A DNA stretch of 64,000 nt from Planctomycetes bacterium syqfu (lineage in GTDB: Bacteria > Planctomycetota > Phycisphaerae > Phycisphaerales > Phycisphaeraceae). Position numbers and translations under genes: made by a program. Under the pieces are notes generated by a model, which was given only the letters and a program-made list of their open reading frames with translations, did no database searches and was not told the DNA's origin. Location of the stretch: contig CP087563.1 of NCBI GenBank assembly GCA_020974905.1, forward strand, positions 3,658,001 through 3,722,000, written 5' to 3'. This document shows positions 22,240-32,074 of this stretch, piece after piece (position 1 is the first letter of the stretch; each line of letters begins with the position of its first letter).

Positions 22240-22856
22240 ATCAACACACCTTCAACGGCAAGAACAGCCGCAACTTCTACCGGTACTACCGTTGCACCCA
22301 CGCGATCAAGAGCGGCCACGACGAGTGCCCTGTCGGCACCGTGCCGGCCGCGGAGATCGAACGCCTTGTGATCGACGAGATTCGCAGTTTGACCAAAGAC
22401 GAAGCCCTGTTGGCACAGGTGCTAAATGACGCCCAATCGTCTGTCAAAGCGGAACTCGCCAGCGTCAAGAAGGAACGGACCGAGCAACGCAAAGAACGCA
22501 CGCGCCATCACAATGAATTGCAGGACTTGGTCATCAATGGCATGACCACGCCCGATGTCACCCGCCGCATCGCAGAATTAAACGAACTCTTGGCATCTGA
22601 CGATCAGCGACTGACGCAACTGGACATCAAGATCGGCGAACTGGAATGCCAGACGATCACCAAGGAGCAGGCCAAGGCCGTCTTCAGCGACTTCGACACC
22701 TTGTGGGAAAACCTGATCCCGCGTGAACAGGCTAGGTTACTTAAGCTCCTGATTTCCAAGGTGGAATTCGACGGCAAAGCTGGCACCGTCTCCGTCACCT
22801 TACACCCCACCAGCATTCACTCACTGATCAGCCGCAAACTGGAGGACGCAGCATGA
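22240..22856 (+). pseudogene. Large serine recombinase, C-terminal part only
   Basis: The frame from about 22245 encodes TFNGKNSRNFYRYYRCTHAIKSGHDECP, the end of the recombinase zinc ribbon. A long coiled coil follows (KAELASVKKERTEQRKERTRHHNELQ) and then LWENLIPREQARLLKLLISKVEF, the standard C-terminal tail of large serine recombinases. The catalytic serine domain and most of the recombinase domain are missing, and no start codon with a Shine-Dalgarno exists at the left break. It could be the disabled integrase of the adjacent island or prophage. It overlaps the next gene by 4 nt (ATGA). Confidence 0.75.
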
Positions 22857-23263
22857 CCACCGTCACCCGAGAGTTTCACTATGGCATCAAATCCAAACGC
22901 AAGAGGATCAAACTTGGCCCAGCCCCCAAGGAACCCAAGCTGCCACCCCGCATCCCCCGCGTGTCCAAGCTCATGGCCCTGGCCATCCGCTTCGACCACA
23001 TACTGAACAAAGGCATCATCCACGACCAGTCCGAACTCGCGCGCCTGGCTCACGTCACCCAACCACGTATGACACAGATCATGAACCTTCTCCACCTGGC
23101 CCCTGACATCCAGGAAGCCATCCTGCATCTGCCGCCAGTGAAGTCCGGCAAAGATCCGATCAAAGAACGCGATCTAAGACCGATCAATAGGTTGGTGAAC
23201 TGGACGGAGCAAAGAGAAGCCTGGGATCAATACGCATCAAGATCAAACCAATGTGTGGCATAG
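22853..23263 (+). CDS. Small HTH protein accompanying serine recombinase
   Basis: This 136-residue basic protein starts within the stop of the recombinase remnant, so the two are translationally coupled. The core DQSELARLAHVTQPRMTQIMNLLHLAPDIQEAILHLP is a ParB/KorB-like helix-turn-helix. The same two-gene arrangement is common next to planctomycete serine recombinases, so a role in recombination control or directionality is inferred. The N-terminus is rich in Lys, Arg and Pro. It appears intact although its partner is broken. Confidence 0.7.
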   Translation: MTTVTREFHYGIKSKRKRIKLGPAPKEPKLPPRIPRVSKLMALAIRFDHILNKGIIHDQSELARLAHVTQPRMTQIMNLLHLAPDIQEAILHLPPVKSGKDPIKERDLRPINRLVNWTEQREAWDQYASRSNQCVA

Positions 23264-23412
23264 ATTTAAATATGGCCGCTCTTTTCAAAATCATTTTGCA
23301 AAACATTAAATGATCTCAAATATCACTTACTTAATGCTATCTCACAATTTTCATCCAGTAATCAAACCGACAAATTGCTAACTTCGTCACGTCAGCAAAA
23401 AGAATGGCAACA

Positions 23413-25290
23413 TCAATTCTTTTTCCTCTTTGCAAACTTCTTTTCAACTTGCAGTTTAAAATTATTTTTTGATATACCAGGTGATGATATAATAAAATGT
23501 GGAATATTTTCAAATTCAAAATACTGAACTTTGGGCTTTTTATTTTGACTCGATATCTTCCCGGAAAATTCCTCTTTTGTGCAGTACTTTCTTAAATATG
23601 GTATCAAATCAGGATCTATTAATGGATACACCGCATTGGGTCCACATATCACACCATGCTGATCCAAAGGCAAGGACCACAAAGAACTAAACCCTCCCCT
23701 TTTTTTTCTTTGATGCAATTCCAAAATACTAAATTCACCGATACACTTACAAAAATTCTTATCCTTGGAAGTGGCATTATGCTCCCATATATAGGCAGAA
23801 CGCCGTTTAACTGATTCAAAAATATCATCTGTTCCAACGCTAAGTATATCAGAAGCAAATCTCTGTTGGACCAATTCCGCCTCAGCCATTCTCATACGAG
23901 CCACTTTTTTCATTGTCTTATTCATACTTCCACAAGCTATAACAAAGGGCTTGCGTAAATCCCAGACAATCCATTCAAGCTCACATTTGTCAGCACCTCT
24001 AAAGAGAGGAAAAACTACAGTATCCTCACCCAAATCAGGCTTTTTCTTTTCTGTTCGTCCTTCAACAAACAACAGCCTTTCGGCCTTAGGGGCAATCTTG
24101 TCGGAATCTTCGTTTTTTCTAGGTACCAGATCGCATTCAGGAGTGATTAAAATGTAATACTTTTTATTTTTGATATATATATCACCAAATTCTGGACGAC
24201 TGTTTATCACAGACTTATTTCTGTCATATAGCAAATCGGCATGAAGCTGGTGTAATTGATGTCCTTCAACAGTTGCTGGTGCTGAAGTCCCATCCTCTTC
24301 CAATAGCAACTTAACCAAAGCAATTATTGTTTTTCTCAACGTATCATTGGATTGCAGATTATAAGCAAAAAGTTGAAAAATTAAACCTCGAAAATGCTCT
24401 TCAGACTTTACCTGTCTATCTTCGGGTAATTCCGATAGCGGATTTGCAAAAGCTCTAAACTCTGCGGGGCCAATCCCATATAATCGACGAGCAACATTTT
24501 TTGCATTTTCACTCGCTTCACATGCAAACTGCTGAATTAAATTAAAATAATTTGAAGAAAATGACTGAGATTTTAACAGCCCATCAAGTATAACAAGAAG
24601 GTTTATTTCTGCTGTTTCCTCTTCTAAGAAAGTTTTGTCAAAATACGTATAATTTGCTGCTACATAACCTGACTCTTCCAGTATTTTTGAACGCTCATAT
24701 TCATCAGGGTGACCATCTTCCGCTCTAGACATCAATATCGCAATAGGAAAACGCTCACTAACAGCCTGATCCTTTTCAAGATCCGTAACAATTGACTCCA
24801 ATAATTGCGCAGCATCCTTCCCTGCATCATCAGGATTACTTGAAATCCGATAATCAAGAAAATACAGTTTCCTGTCACGCGGAATGCTTTCTGCAAGACT
24901 GCTGAATTTTTCAACAGTTATATTTAATTTCTCTAACAACAGAACAAGCTTCTCCAATGCCCCGCCAACTCCCGAATCTGTTTTCAATGCGCTTGTTAGG
25001 TGTGTAGCATTTTCCTGTTCTAGAAATTCAGTTAATTTAGCAAGTGTTTCATCATCAGGAATATCTTCAATTTTTCCTGTCTTGTCAGATAATATTTGCT
25101 CAATAGCTAACTTCAAATCATGATCTTCCAATCTTTCTACAACACCAATAAATTGGGTCCAATGTTTTGCTGTTACTACTTCAGATAACTGATCATCAAA
25201 AACTACGGCTTGTGTAATTCCCGCATCTTGAATTTGCCTTACAACACTGTCTCTCAATTTTGATAAATAATCGGGATCTTTGAGTTTCAT
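23413..25290 (-). CDS. Divergent receiver-domain protein, last gene of candidate defence operon
   Basis: This 625-residue protein is not assigned to a named family. Its first 230 residues show an expanded response-regulator receiver pattern: VVFDDQ (acidic pair D32/D33), an about 100-residue helical insertion, then LYFLDYRI (candidate phospho-acceptor D146), IAILMSRA (S188) and YTYFDKTFL (K219). These are the Asp-Asp, Asp, Ser/Thr and Lys positions of receiver domains in order. The remaining 390 residues have no recognised fold. A core YYILITPECDLVPRK is followed by KPFVIACGSMNKTMKK and a basic C-terminus ending KKFAKRKKN. It lies 14 bp after the two-GHKL protein, so the pair may form a phosphorelay. 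An effector role for the C-terminal part is a guess. Confidence 0.6.
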   Translation of the reverse strand: MKLKDPDYLSKLRDSVVRQIQDAGITQAVVFDDQLSEVVTAKHWTQFIGVVERLEDHDLKLAIEQILSDKTGKIEDIPDDETLAKLTEFLEQENATHLTSALKTDSGVGGALEKLVLLLEKLNITVEKFSSLAESIPRDRKLYFLDYRISSNPDDAGKDAAQLLESIVTDLEKDQAVSERFPIAILMSRAEDGHPDEYERSKILEESGYVAANYTYFDKTFLEEETAEINLLVILDGLLKSQSFSSNYFNLIQQFACEASENAKNVARRLYGIGPAEFRAFANPLSELPEDRQVKSEEHFRGLIFQLFAYNLQSNDTLRKTIIALVKLLLEEDGTSAPATVEGHQLHQLHADLLYDRNKSVINSRPEFGDIYIKNKKYYILITPECDLVPRKNEDSDKIAPKAERLLFVEGRTEKKKPDLGEDTVVFPLFRGADKCELEWIVWDLRKPFVIACGSMNKTMKKVARMRMAEAELVQQRFASDILSVGTDDIFESVKRRSAYIWEHNATSKDKNFCKCIGEFSILELHQRKKRGGFSSLWSLPLDQHGVICGPNAVYPLIDPDLIPYLRKYCTKEEFSGKISSQNKKPKVQYFEFENIPHFIISSPGISKNNFKLQVEKKFAKRKKN

Positions 25291-25304
25291 ATCACCCCCT
25301 TAAA

Positions 25305-27722
25305 TTATGAACTGGTAGCGTTTGACATATCTATGACAAAAGTTGTCAGTCGCTTCCATTTGTTTTTTATCTTTCCATCAAGAAAAATTGATATCTTGTT
25401 AAACTCACATAATTCTTTTGCTATGTATAAACCAAGCCCTCTACCATCATCGCGTTTTGATGCAAATCGTTCAAAAATCCATTCTGCATCATTTTGACTA
25501 ATTCCAATACCATTATCCGAAAATGTCACAGTCTTACTGCGTGTGTCAATGCAAACCGTAATTGTTGGATCGAAAAACTCATCTGGATGTTTTCGCTGAC
25601 TTTCTTGAAGCCAAAAAATTGAATTTCTCAGCAAATTTCCTAATACTTGTCGCAAATGTCCTTCAACAGCATACACATCAAAATCTTCGCCATTTTTTTC
25701 TGGTATAACTTTTAATTTTATTCCATGCCGTTTAAACCTGCGATTTGACATATCGCAAGCTAGCTTCACAAGACGATGAACTGAAATATTAGTACGACGC
25801 CTTCTTCTTTTCGCAGGCGCTGGAGAAAATGACGCTATTTGTGCTCTAAGTGACTTAAACACAGAAATAAAATGTGAAATAGATTGCCCTAAATCAGTAT
25901 CACGTCCTGATGCTTTCAGCAATACTGGAAGCTCCATAATCGCTTCTGACAATTCAGCCTCCAAATCATGTGCCGCTTCTTCAGCAGCTTGGCCTGTAGC
26001 AGCTAATTCGAAAACAACAAGACGTTGTTCCTGCCTAGACTCTAAAGCTGTTTGAGTATTGTCAGCGATTGCCCGTATTTGATTAATGGCTTTTACAAGC
26101 CGATCTTTCGCTTCCGCCGCCTTTTCTCTATCACCTTTTCTTGCAGCATCTAATAAATTATCTGATGCAATCGCAAGTTCATCTTGCGCGACTTGACTTT
26201 GCTCCCTTAGACTTTCCAAATCGTCAGCTTGCGGACGATTCATAATATCCATATCAACCGTAAATCGTTTTACAAGCTCCTTTAAAAGACCGACAAACTG
26301 TCGAGTCACATCATTATCGATCAATCCTTGTCTATTTGCTTGATCACGTAGATTGGGATTGAGAGCACGTGAAATCCTTACGCATCCCACAATCTGTATT
26401 CGGTTTACTCTATATCCCCTCCCTCGCAAAGCAGTAGAGTCAAGCTCTAACCAATCATCATATGGCTCAGCTACTCCTCTAGCACCATCCCTAATTCCAA
26501 CACCTACTTGTCCATATGGCATAACTCGTACGCCATCACGGTACAGTTTCAATCCACCGCACCACTCATCAAGCCACCCCTTAAATTCTTTGCGTGTAGC
26601 AATTCCGGGAATGGCTGACAATTGACGTCTGTTATAGTGATACAATTCAACTTCAAATGGTCCTATCAATCTTGCAATTTCATCATCAATTGATGTGAAG
26701 TCTAAAGCAGTTTCTGTTCGCGAATCTGTTTTCACAACACCCACAGAACTTGTAAAAGTCAAATTTGTATTCATCAAAAACTTACCATTTCGCTGAATAC
26801 TCATTTGACACTTCATGGTATTATGAGCTGCTTCAAGATATGATTGACCTATACGCGGAACATACACTTGCTGCCCATTCCAAACAACATTAATTTTCCT
26901 TGTCATTTGTTTTTTGAATGGGTCCATTAATTTAGACACAAATCGGTTCGCGACGTCACAAGTTTTGTCATGATCCCAACATGACTTGAGCCCTGTAATT
27001 CTAACTATGGTTCCAGGAGATCGATCATACTTTTGTATTGACCTGCTATACAAATCAACTGGGACGTCATTTGCATTAATTAAGTTACTTGTAGAAAAAT
27101 TATCCCAATTAATTTTTAAAATATTAGCAGATTTTCTATTTGATTGCACTGCTACAATTTCTAATTGAGATCCTAGCCGCATGGCTGACAACCGACCTAT
27201 GCCCTTTTCACCCGTTGGTGGCTGGCCATTAGGGTAATTTACTCCAGATTCTATATATTTTTTATGCTGAAGGTATCTATGCAAAGTACCTACAGTCAAA
27301 TAATTATCATCAAGTTCCTCTAATGACATGCCATGACCCGAATCAATTACTTCAATTTTATTAAAATCGCCGAGAACGATAAACAAATCATCGCTAGTAA
27401 TTTCTTCAGGTATATTGTTACTTAAAAGTGATACAATAACATCACAGTCACCTTCCCGTACTCTCTTATTAAAATATACTTTCTTTACAAAATCAGTAAT
27501 TTCACATCGATCTATTATGGCATCTTCATCGCAAAATTCTTTCCGAAGGAGATCGATAAGCATGCTGGGCAAATAATATTCTACATTCACCAAAACAATT
27601 GAAGACCCAGCATCAAAACCGTTCTTAACTAACTCGTAAACAGCAATATCATCCGAGCTGATTAGTTCTGCTCCTAAATGCTCTAGCACGCGTGCAGCAA
27701 ATTTAAAATGAGCTTTAGCCAT
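25305..27722 (-). CDS. Soluble protein with two GHKL ATPase domains (HSP90/MORC-like plus histidine-kinase-like)
   Basis: This 805-residue protein has an N-terminal Bergerat-fold ATPase: N-box YELVKNGFDA (E30, N34, D37), G1 IDSGHGMS, G2 GEKGIGRLSAM. A transducer-like region contains NPNLRDQANRQGL. A coiled coil (about 465-560) leads to EEAAHDLEAELSEAI, which may hold the phospho-histidine helix. The C-terminus is a second, kinase-type ATPase: N-box QVLGNLLRNSI, G1 FSDNGIGIS, G2 DDGRGLGLYIAKEL. There are no membrane segments, so the protein is cytoplasmic. The first half resembles HSP90/MutL-like proteins of conflict systems and the second a histidine kinase. It is followed 14 bp later by the receiver-like protein, its likely partner. 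Spacing to the PP-loop gene upstream is 12 bp. Confidence 0.75.
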   Translation of the reverse strand: MAKAHFKFAARVLEHLGAELISSDDIAVYELVKNGFDAGSSIVLVNVEYYLPSMLIDLLRKEFCDEDAIIDRCEITDFVKKVYFNKRVREGDCDVIVSLLSNNIPEEITSDDLFIVLGDFNKIEVIDSGHGMSLEELDDNYLTVGTLHRYLQHKKYIESGVNYPNGQPPTGEKGIGRLSAMRLGSQLEIVAVQSNRKSANILKINWDNFSTSNLINANDVPVDLYSRSIQKYDRSPGTIVRITGLKSCWDHDKTCDVANRFVSKLMDPFKKQMTRKINVVWNGQQVYVPRIGQSYLEAAHNTMKCQMSIQRNGKFLMNTNLTFTSSVGVVKTDSRTETALDFTSIDDEIARLIGPFEVELYHYNRRQLSAIPGIATRKEFKGWLDEWCGGLKLYRDGVRVMPYGQVGVGIRDGARGVAEPYDDWLELDSTALRGRGYRVNRIQIVGCVRISRALNPNLRDQANRQGLIDNDVTRQFVGLLKELVKRFTVDMDIMNRPQADDLESLREQSQVAQDELAIASDNLLDAARKGDREKAAEAKDRLVKAINQIRAIADNTQTALESRQEQRLVVFELAATGQAAEEAAHDLEAELSEAIMELPVLLKASGRDTDLGQSISHFISVFKSLRAQIASFSPAPAKRRRRRTNISVHRLVKLACDMSNRRFKRHGIKLKVIPEKNGEDFDVYAVEGHLRQVLGNLLRNSIFWLQESQRKHPDEFFDPTITVCIDTRSKTVTFSDNGIGISQNDAEWIFERFASKRDDGRGLGLYIAKELCEFNKISIFLDGKIKNKWKRLTTFVIDMSNATSS

Positions 27723-27734
27723 AACAATATCGCT

Positions 27735-28559
27735 TTATATATGACAAAATGAACACGGCAGCATATCTTCGTCTTCATCTTCGTCTTGACCAAGAATGTG
27801 AAGTAATTTTTTGCTATTATTTGTTGAATTGGCCTTTTTCAGTGATTCAACACGCTGTAAATAACGAGCCCAAATGTCGGCCTGTCGGTCTGGGTCTTCT
27901 AAATCCTCAAGGCATTCGCCATCATTCCATGTATGCCTTCCTTCTCCGGCTTTACGGCGAGAATCTTCTTCATATTTTTTAGCGAGCTTAAATAATTCAG
28001 GATGATTTTTCAATAACCCAAGCCATTCACGCTTTTGCTGATAAAAACAAAAATAGCATCCTGAACGACTCCGCCATGAGTAATAGTCTGGAAAACCAAT
28101 ACCGCTCTCATCTAAGACTCGATGAATATCATCAAGTGTCATTCCTTCATCAATAAATGGATACACCGGATGAATGTTTGTTTTCGAAGGACGATATCCC
28201 GCCCGATCCTCATCGGCCCGAATACCAATGTACATGTGAACTTCATCATCGCCTATGTATTCTTCAAATGGTCGAATCTTAAGCATTTTGGTGCACCATC
28301 TCATCTGAGATGATGGCAAGTAACCACCATATATTTCAAGCCAATGATCAAATGTCCGCTCAGAGTGCAAACGAACAATTTCCTTCCCCAAATACGCTTC
28401 AAGCTTTTCTAAGTAAGTATACGTTTCTGGCAACTCTTTATCTGTGTCGGAAAAAACGTACTCCATATCTTGAACTTTATCACGCATCATAATGGCAAGT
28501 GCGGTGCTATCCTTGCCACCAGACAATGAACAAATATGTCGGACTCGGGTCTCGGTCAT
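27735..28559 (-). CDS. PAPS-reductase/DndC-like PP-loop ATP pyrophosphatase
   Basis: This 274-residue protein has the PP-loop SLSGGKDSTALA near the N-terminus and the family core MRWCTKMLKIRPFEEYI. Cysteines in RWC, SGCYFC and a C-terminal PCSFC could hold an iron-sulfur cluster, as in DndC. In phosphorothioation systems DndC-type enzymes adenylate DNA for sulfur insertion; in metabolism the family reduces PAPS. The genetic setting between two ATPases and DUF4007 points to DNA or nucleic-acid modification or sensing, not sulfate assimilation. No DndA, DndD or DndE is nearby. The gene overlaps the upstream ATPase by 4 nt (ATGA) and looks complete. Confidence 0.85.
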   Translation of the reverse strand: MTETRVRHICSLSGGKDSTALAIMMRDKVQDMEYVFSDTDKELPETYTYLEKLEAYLGKEIVRLHSERTFDHWLEIYGGYLPSSQMRWCTKMLKIRPFEEYIGDDEVHMYIGIRADEDRAGYRPSKTNIHPVYPFIDEGMTLDDIHRVLDESGIGFPDYYSWRSRSGCYFCFYQQKREWLGLLKNHPELFKLAKKYEEDSRRKAGEGRHTWNDGECLEDLEDPDRQADIWARYLQRVESLKKANSTNNSKKLLHILGQDEDEDEDMLPCSFCHI

Positions 28560-31500
28560 TTTTTGCCTCCTCGCTTGTCCGTTTCACTATTATTGGGGGC
28601 CAGCAATCTACGTACTACACGCGCGAGTGCAGCAATGGCAATTGTTGTATCAGACGCCTTTAATGCTTCTTTTTCAATAGCCTTTTCAATTTCAGGTAAT
28701 CTCTTTGCATTTTCAGTATCAATATGAACTACATGATCGAATTGTCCAAATTCTGTACTTGTTAATGCAAAACGTAACGATTGTGTATTTGATGATGCAT
28801 CGGTTGGACGACCTGATACTGTGGCTGACAAGAGATTAATTCTTCTAACAAATTGCTGCAAACGTACATTAAAATGAGCACGATCTACATCTCGCCATTT
28901 TGCAAGGGGTCTCTCCGCAATAAACGATGCTACACCCTCTATCCAGTTATCACTATCAACATCGTCGGAGATACGATCCACTAGCATTTTAAGATCACGT
29001 TCAGCAGTATAATCAGAAAGATCACTAGCAATAGCTTGAAGATACGGCTGGATAGAGTCGGGATCTGAAGTCGATAAACCAAACGCATCTGCAATTGCTA
29101 CTCTGACAGTTGTTACTAAATTCGGATAAGCAGATCGAAGTTCGGTAAATGCTGTTTTTATGCATTCAGCAAAATAATGTACATCTTTTTTTCTGACTTT
29201 TGTATTTTGTTTTGATTCAAACGTCTCAATACCACATGCACGAGGAAGTTGTTCAAAGATTAACACATCAGGTTCAGTAGCTTGTGTAAATGCATCCCTA
29301 ATTGCTGATGTTATCCCAGATACATCAGATGTAGATATGGTGTAATCCGGTAATTGATTGATAAATCTAATCATCGGACGTGCAATTTGTAGCATTCTCT
29401 TTTTGCCAGAGGGGCCTTCACCAGTGTTACCAAGTACTAGCTTCTCAAGCTGTTCAAAGACTTGACTTCGTATACCAGACACCCTCCAACGCCGTATAGA
29501 AAACAAGTCTGGAGATTTTACCAACCGTTCCATAATAGCTGGTGTTAACTTGGGGCAGAAGCATCCATCTTCGTACAATGCAACATCTTGATCCCGAATC
29601 AATAGAGCAGAACATATTAAAATTGGTATAGGCCCCTCACGAAGACCATATGGGGGAGATTTTAGCAAATCAATTAACCCTTCAATGGACTGACGGGAAT
29701 CACTTGCACTATCAAAATATTCGTCAATCTGTTCAATGATCTGACGCCCCTCATGATGCTTGGTTGGCTTGCGGAATGCCCATTGTCCCCGCACCTTGCG
29801 ATGAATCTGCAATCCTTCATTACCTAATAAAGATCGATACACACTTCTTTCTGGTGGATTACCAATATCTGCCAAACCAAGCTCTTCTTGATCAGCACTT
29901 GTGATCATTCTCTCAATGAGATTACGCCTTGCGGCGGCTGCAGAACTAGATAATTCACGGCGATTAATTATTTCATTATCTATTTGAGGTGCAGCATCAA
30001 ATACAATATCACAAATATTTGAAAGCTCTTCATTGAGACTACGACTAGATCGAATGTCAACCTCTTGGCCAAGTCGATACCATTTCCCAGGTATTCTACT
30101 ACTTGCTCCAAGTAAACCATTTACAATCTCATCCAACGCACCAAAAACTGCAAGCTGTCTTGCATGAAGTTCTCTACGAGCTGTTGAATCGTTATCAATT
30201 TCGGGCGTATTATCATTGACCCAACGTATTGCTCCAAGCTCTAATGCAAGTTCTGATAATGGTCCGCTAGAATCAAGCAATCTAATTATTGTACGATCTT
30301 CAATCTTCATAATTGCATCTAGAGCACGACGATATTCATCATGACTAGAAGGAACTACAATAACAATTCTACCATCTTGATGTGATGATTCTTGAAAACG
30401 TGCAAGTTGTGCAACTGAAGAGAATGACACTTCAAAAAACCGCAACGTACCACTGTTAAACGAATGTCTTCTCGCCAATAAGGGAGATAACTGGTAATAG
30501 TCCTGCAGTAAAAGTGCAACAGAACCAGTTTCACGAAGGCTTTCTCGACCTTCCGCCAACCTTGCCTCTACATCGACATCGCTTCCCTCCCACAACACAT
30601 AACTACTGTTAAAGCGTCGATAAACAATTACGGATGCAGATTCTAATTCATGTAATGCAGAAGTAATTTCTTTTGATGTAAATTGGCCATTAAGTGCGTG
30701 TTCTAAAACTTCAATCGAAGCTTTCACATTCGTCCATCTAGACGCAATCGCTAAAACAGCAATGGTTCGTAAAACAGAAATTGCACTACGACTCAATTGA
30801 GGATGACGTGACTCAGCTTCTAGCGCCTCAGCCCATCTTTTTGCATCAGGAGTATTAAGAAGCGCGTTTCCTAAAGATGAAACCAAATAACGGAACAAAT
30901 CTTCGACGGTAAATAAGCCATTGTCGCAACTGCGATGACGAATTACTGACTGAAGCGACTGCGGTTCCTCCGATAACAAAAAGCTAAATGCTGAACGTTC
31001 ATTTTGACCAACACGTCTAAATAATGGCCCTAAAAGCACCGCTACTATTGGATGCATGGGTGCACATGATTTCAGTAACTCAACACCATCACGAAGTTGT
31101 AGGCCGGCTGGGGCAATTCCAAATTCCCATAGATCTGATGCCAAATTACGTACTTGTGAAATATTCCGCTGCAAAATATCGATTTCTTGAATTTCACAAA
31201 TACGTTCCCAGGCAGATGCTACAAATCGAAGAAGTTGAGTTGCTGGTTCTTCAAAAGCAACATCTTCAAAACGCCCCCGAATTTTCTCCCACTCAATCCT
31301 ATCTGACGCAGTAAGGTTATTGGCATATACCTGAAAATCCTGGTGCAATGTCGTGATAACAACCAAATCACCTCGACTACGGGCAGCTAATTCCGCTAAT
31401 TGTTGAAGCAGAAAAACGTCAGAAGCCTGTGGGTGATCTGCTGCAAACTCTAAAAGCTTGCCCATTTCATCAATCAATAGCAGTAAAGGCCCCGATTTGC

Positions 31501-32074
31501 TTCCCCTGCGAGTTCGGGGAACAATAACCTGCTCTAAAAAAGACAGTAATTTTGAACTATCAATATTTTTTTCATTACTAATATCTTGTTCAAAATCACG
31601 GAGATGTCGAGCACACGTTGCATTTAATTGAAGTATGCCATATTGCTTCGCTTCTACCAATCCCCTTACTAAAGCCTTACTTATTGGCTCATTAGCTGCG
31701 GAAACTCGAATAGCAGCCAAGCCATATCGAAACCTGCTAGTAGAGAATATTTCTGCTGCCAAATCCGGGTTAGACTTATGCAGCATTTTCACAGCGGAAG
31801 AAGTTAAATCATTCCCCTTAGGCCCTAAAAGATGTGATAGAAATAGAAGAAATGCCGACTTGCCTGTACCGTAAGAGCCGGTAAGTGTCCAAACTGTTGA
31901 ACCGCCTTCGCTAATTCTTGATGCAATACGTTCAATAGCACGACTTGCATTTGATGTCAATACATAACGATCAATTGCATCTTGATTAGTAGCATCACGC
32001 TCAATATGTACTGATCGCAAAAATGTAGATGATTGGTGTTTTTTTACGTCTTGTGATTTACGTACAGTCGGCAA
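28556..32074 (-). CDS. Large P-loop ATPase of candidate defence operon
   Basis: This 1172-residue protein has Walker A GSYGTGKS (66-73) and Walker B LLLLIDEMGK (about 197-206), followed by a sensor-like strand VVITTLHQDF. The ATPase core occupies about the first 350 residues. The rest is long, helical and unassigned. Overall size and an N-terminal GSYGTGKSAFLL motif recall the BrxC/PglY class of BREX systems, but this is a resemblance seen by eye, not a family assignment. It overlaps DUF4007 by 17 nt upstream and the PP-loop gene by 4 nt downstream, which implies a fixed stoichiometric unit. A DNA-sensing or remodelling role is inferred. Confidence 0.7.
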   Translation of the reverse strand: MPTVRKSQDVKKHQSSTFLRSVHIERDATNQDAIDRYVLTSNASRAIERIASRISEGGSTVWTLTGSYGTGKSAFLLFLSHLLGPKGNDLTSSAVKMLHKSNPDLAAEIFSTSRFRYGLAAIRVSAANEPISKALVRGLVEAKQYGILQLNATCARHLRDFEQDISNEKNIDSSKLLSFLEQVIVPRTRRGSKSGPLLLLIDEMGKLLEFAADHPQASDVFLLQQLAELAARSRGDLVVITTLHQDFQVYANNLTASDRIEWEKIRGRFEDVAFEEPATQLLRFVASAWERICEIQEIDILQRNISQVRNLASDLWEFGIAPAGLQLRDGVELLKSCAPMHPIVAVLLGPLFRRVGQNERSAFSFLLSEEPQSLQSVIRHRSCDNGLFTVEDLFRYLVSSLGNALLNTPDAKRWAEALEAESRHPQLSRSAISVLRTIAVLAIASRWTNVKASIEVLEHALNGQFTSKEITSALHELESASVIVYRRFNSSYVLWEGSDVDVEARLAEGRESLRETGSVALLLQDYYQLSPLLARRHSFNSGTLRFFEVSFSSVAQLARFQESSHQDGRIVIVVPSSHDEYRRALDAIMKIEDRTIIRLLDSSGPLSELALELGAIRWVNDNTPEIDNDSTARRELHARQLAVFGALDEIVNGLLGASSRIPGKWYRLGQEVDIRSSRSLNEELSNICDIVFDAAPQIDNEIINRRELSSSAAAARRNLIERMITSADQEELGLADIGNPPERSVYRSLLGNEGLQIHRKVRGQWAFRKPTKHHEGRQIIEQIDEYFDSASDSRQSIEGLIDLLKSPPYGLREGPIPILICSALLIRDQDVALYEDGCFCPKLTPAIMERLVKSPDLFSIRRWRVSGIRSQVFEQLEKLVLGNTGEGPSGKKRMLQIARPMIRFINQLPDYTISTSDVSGITSAIRDAFTQATEPDVLIFEQLPRACGIETFESKQNTKVRKKDVHYFAECIKTAFTELRSAYPNLVTTVRVAIADAFGLSTSDPDSIQPYLQAIASDLSDYTAERDLKMLVDRISDDVDSDNWIEGVASFIAERPLAKWRDVDRAHFNVRLQQFVRRINLLSATVSGRPTDASSNTQSLRFALTSTEFGQFDHVVHIDTENAKRLPEIEKAIEKEALKASDTTIAIAALARVVRRLLAPNNSETDKRGGKK

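Noticed and set aside
25305-27722. MutL or gyrase B as identity of the first ATPase domain
   Set aside because: The protein lacks the MutL C-terminal and gyrase toprim regions. It has a coiled coil and a second kinase-type ATPase instead.
27735-28559. Sulfate-assimilation CysH
   Set aside because: The gene is translationally coupled to a large ATPase and lies in an operon without sulfur-metabolism genes. The nearby cysK remnant belongs to a different block.
28556-32074. Calling the operon a BREX system because of the large ATPase
   Set aside because: There is no PglZ, PglX, BrxA/B or BrxL gene. Only the ATPase size and Walker A context are similar.
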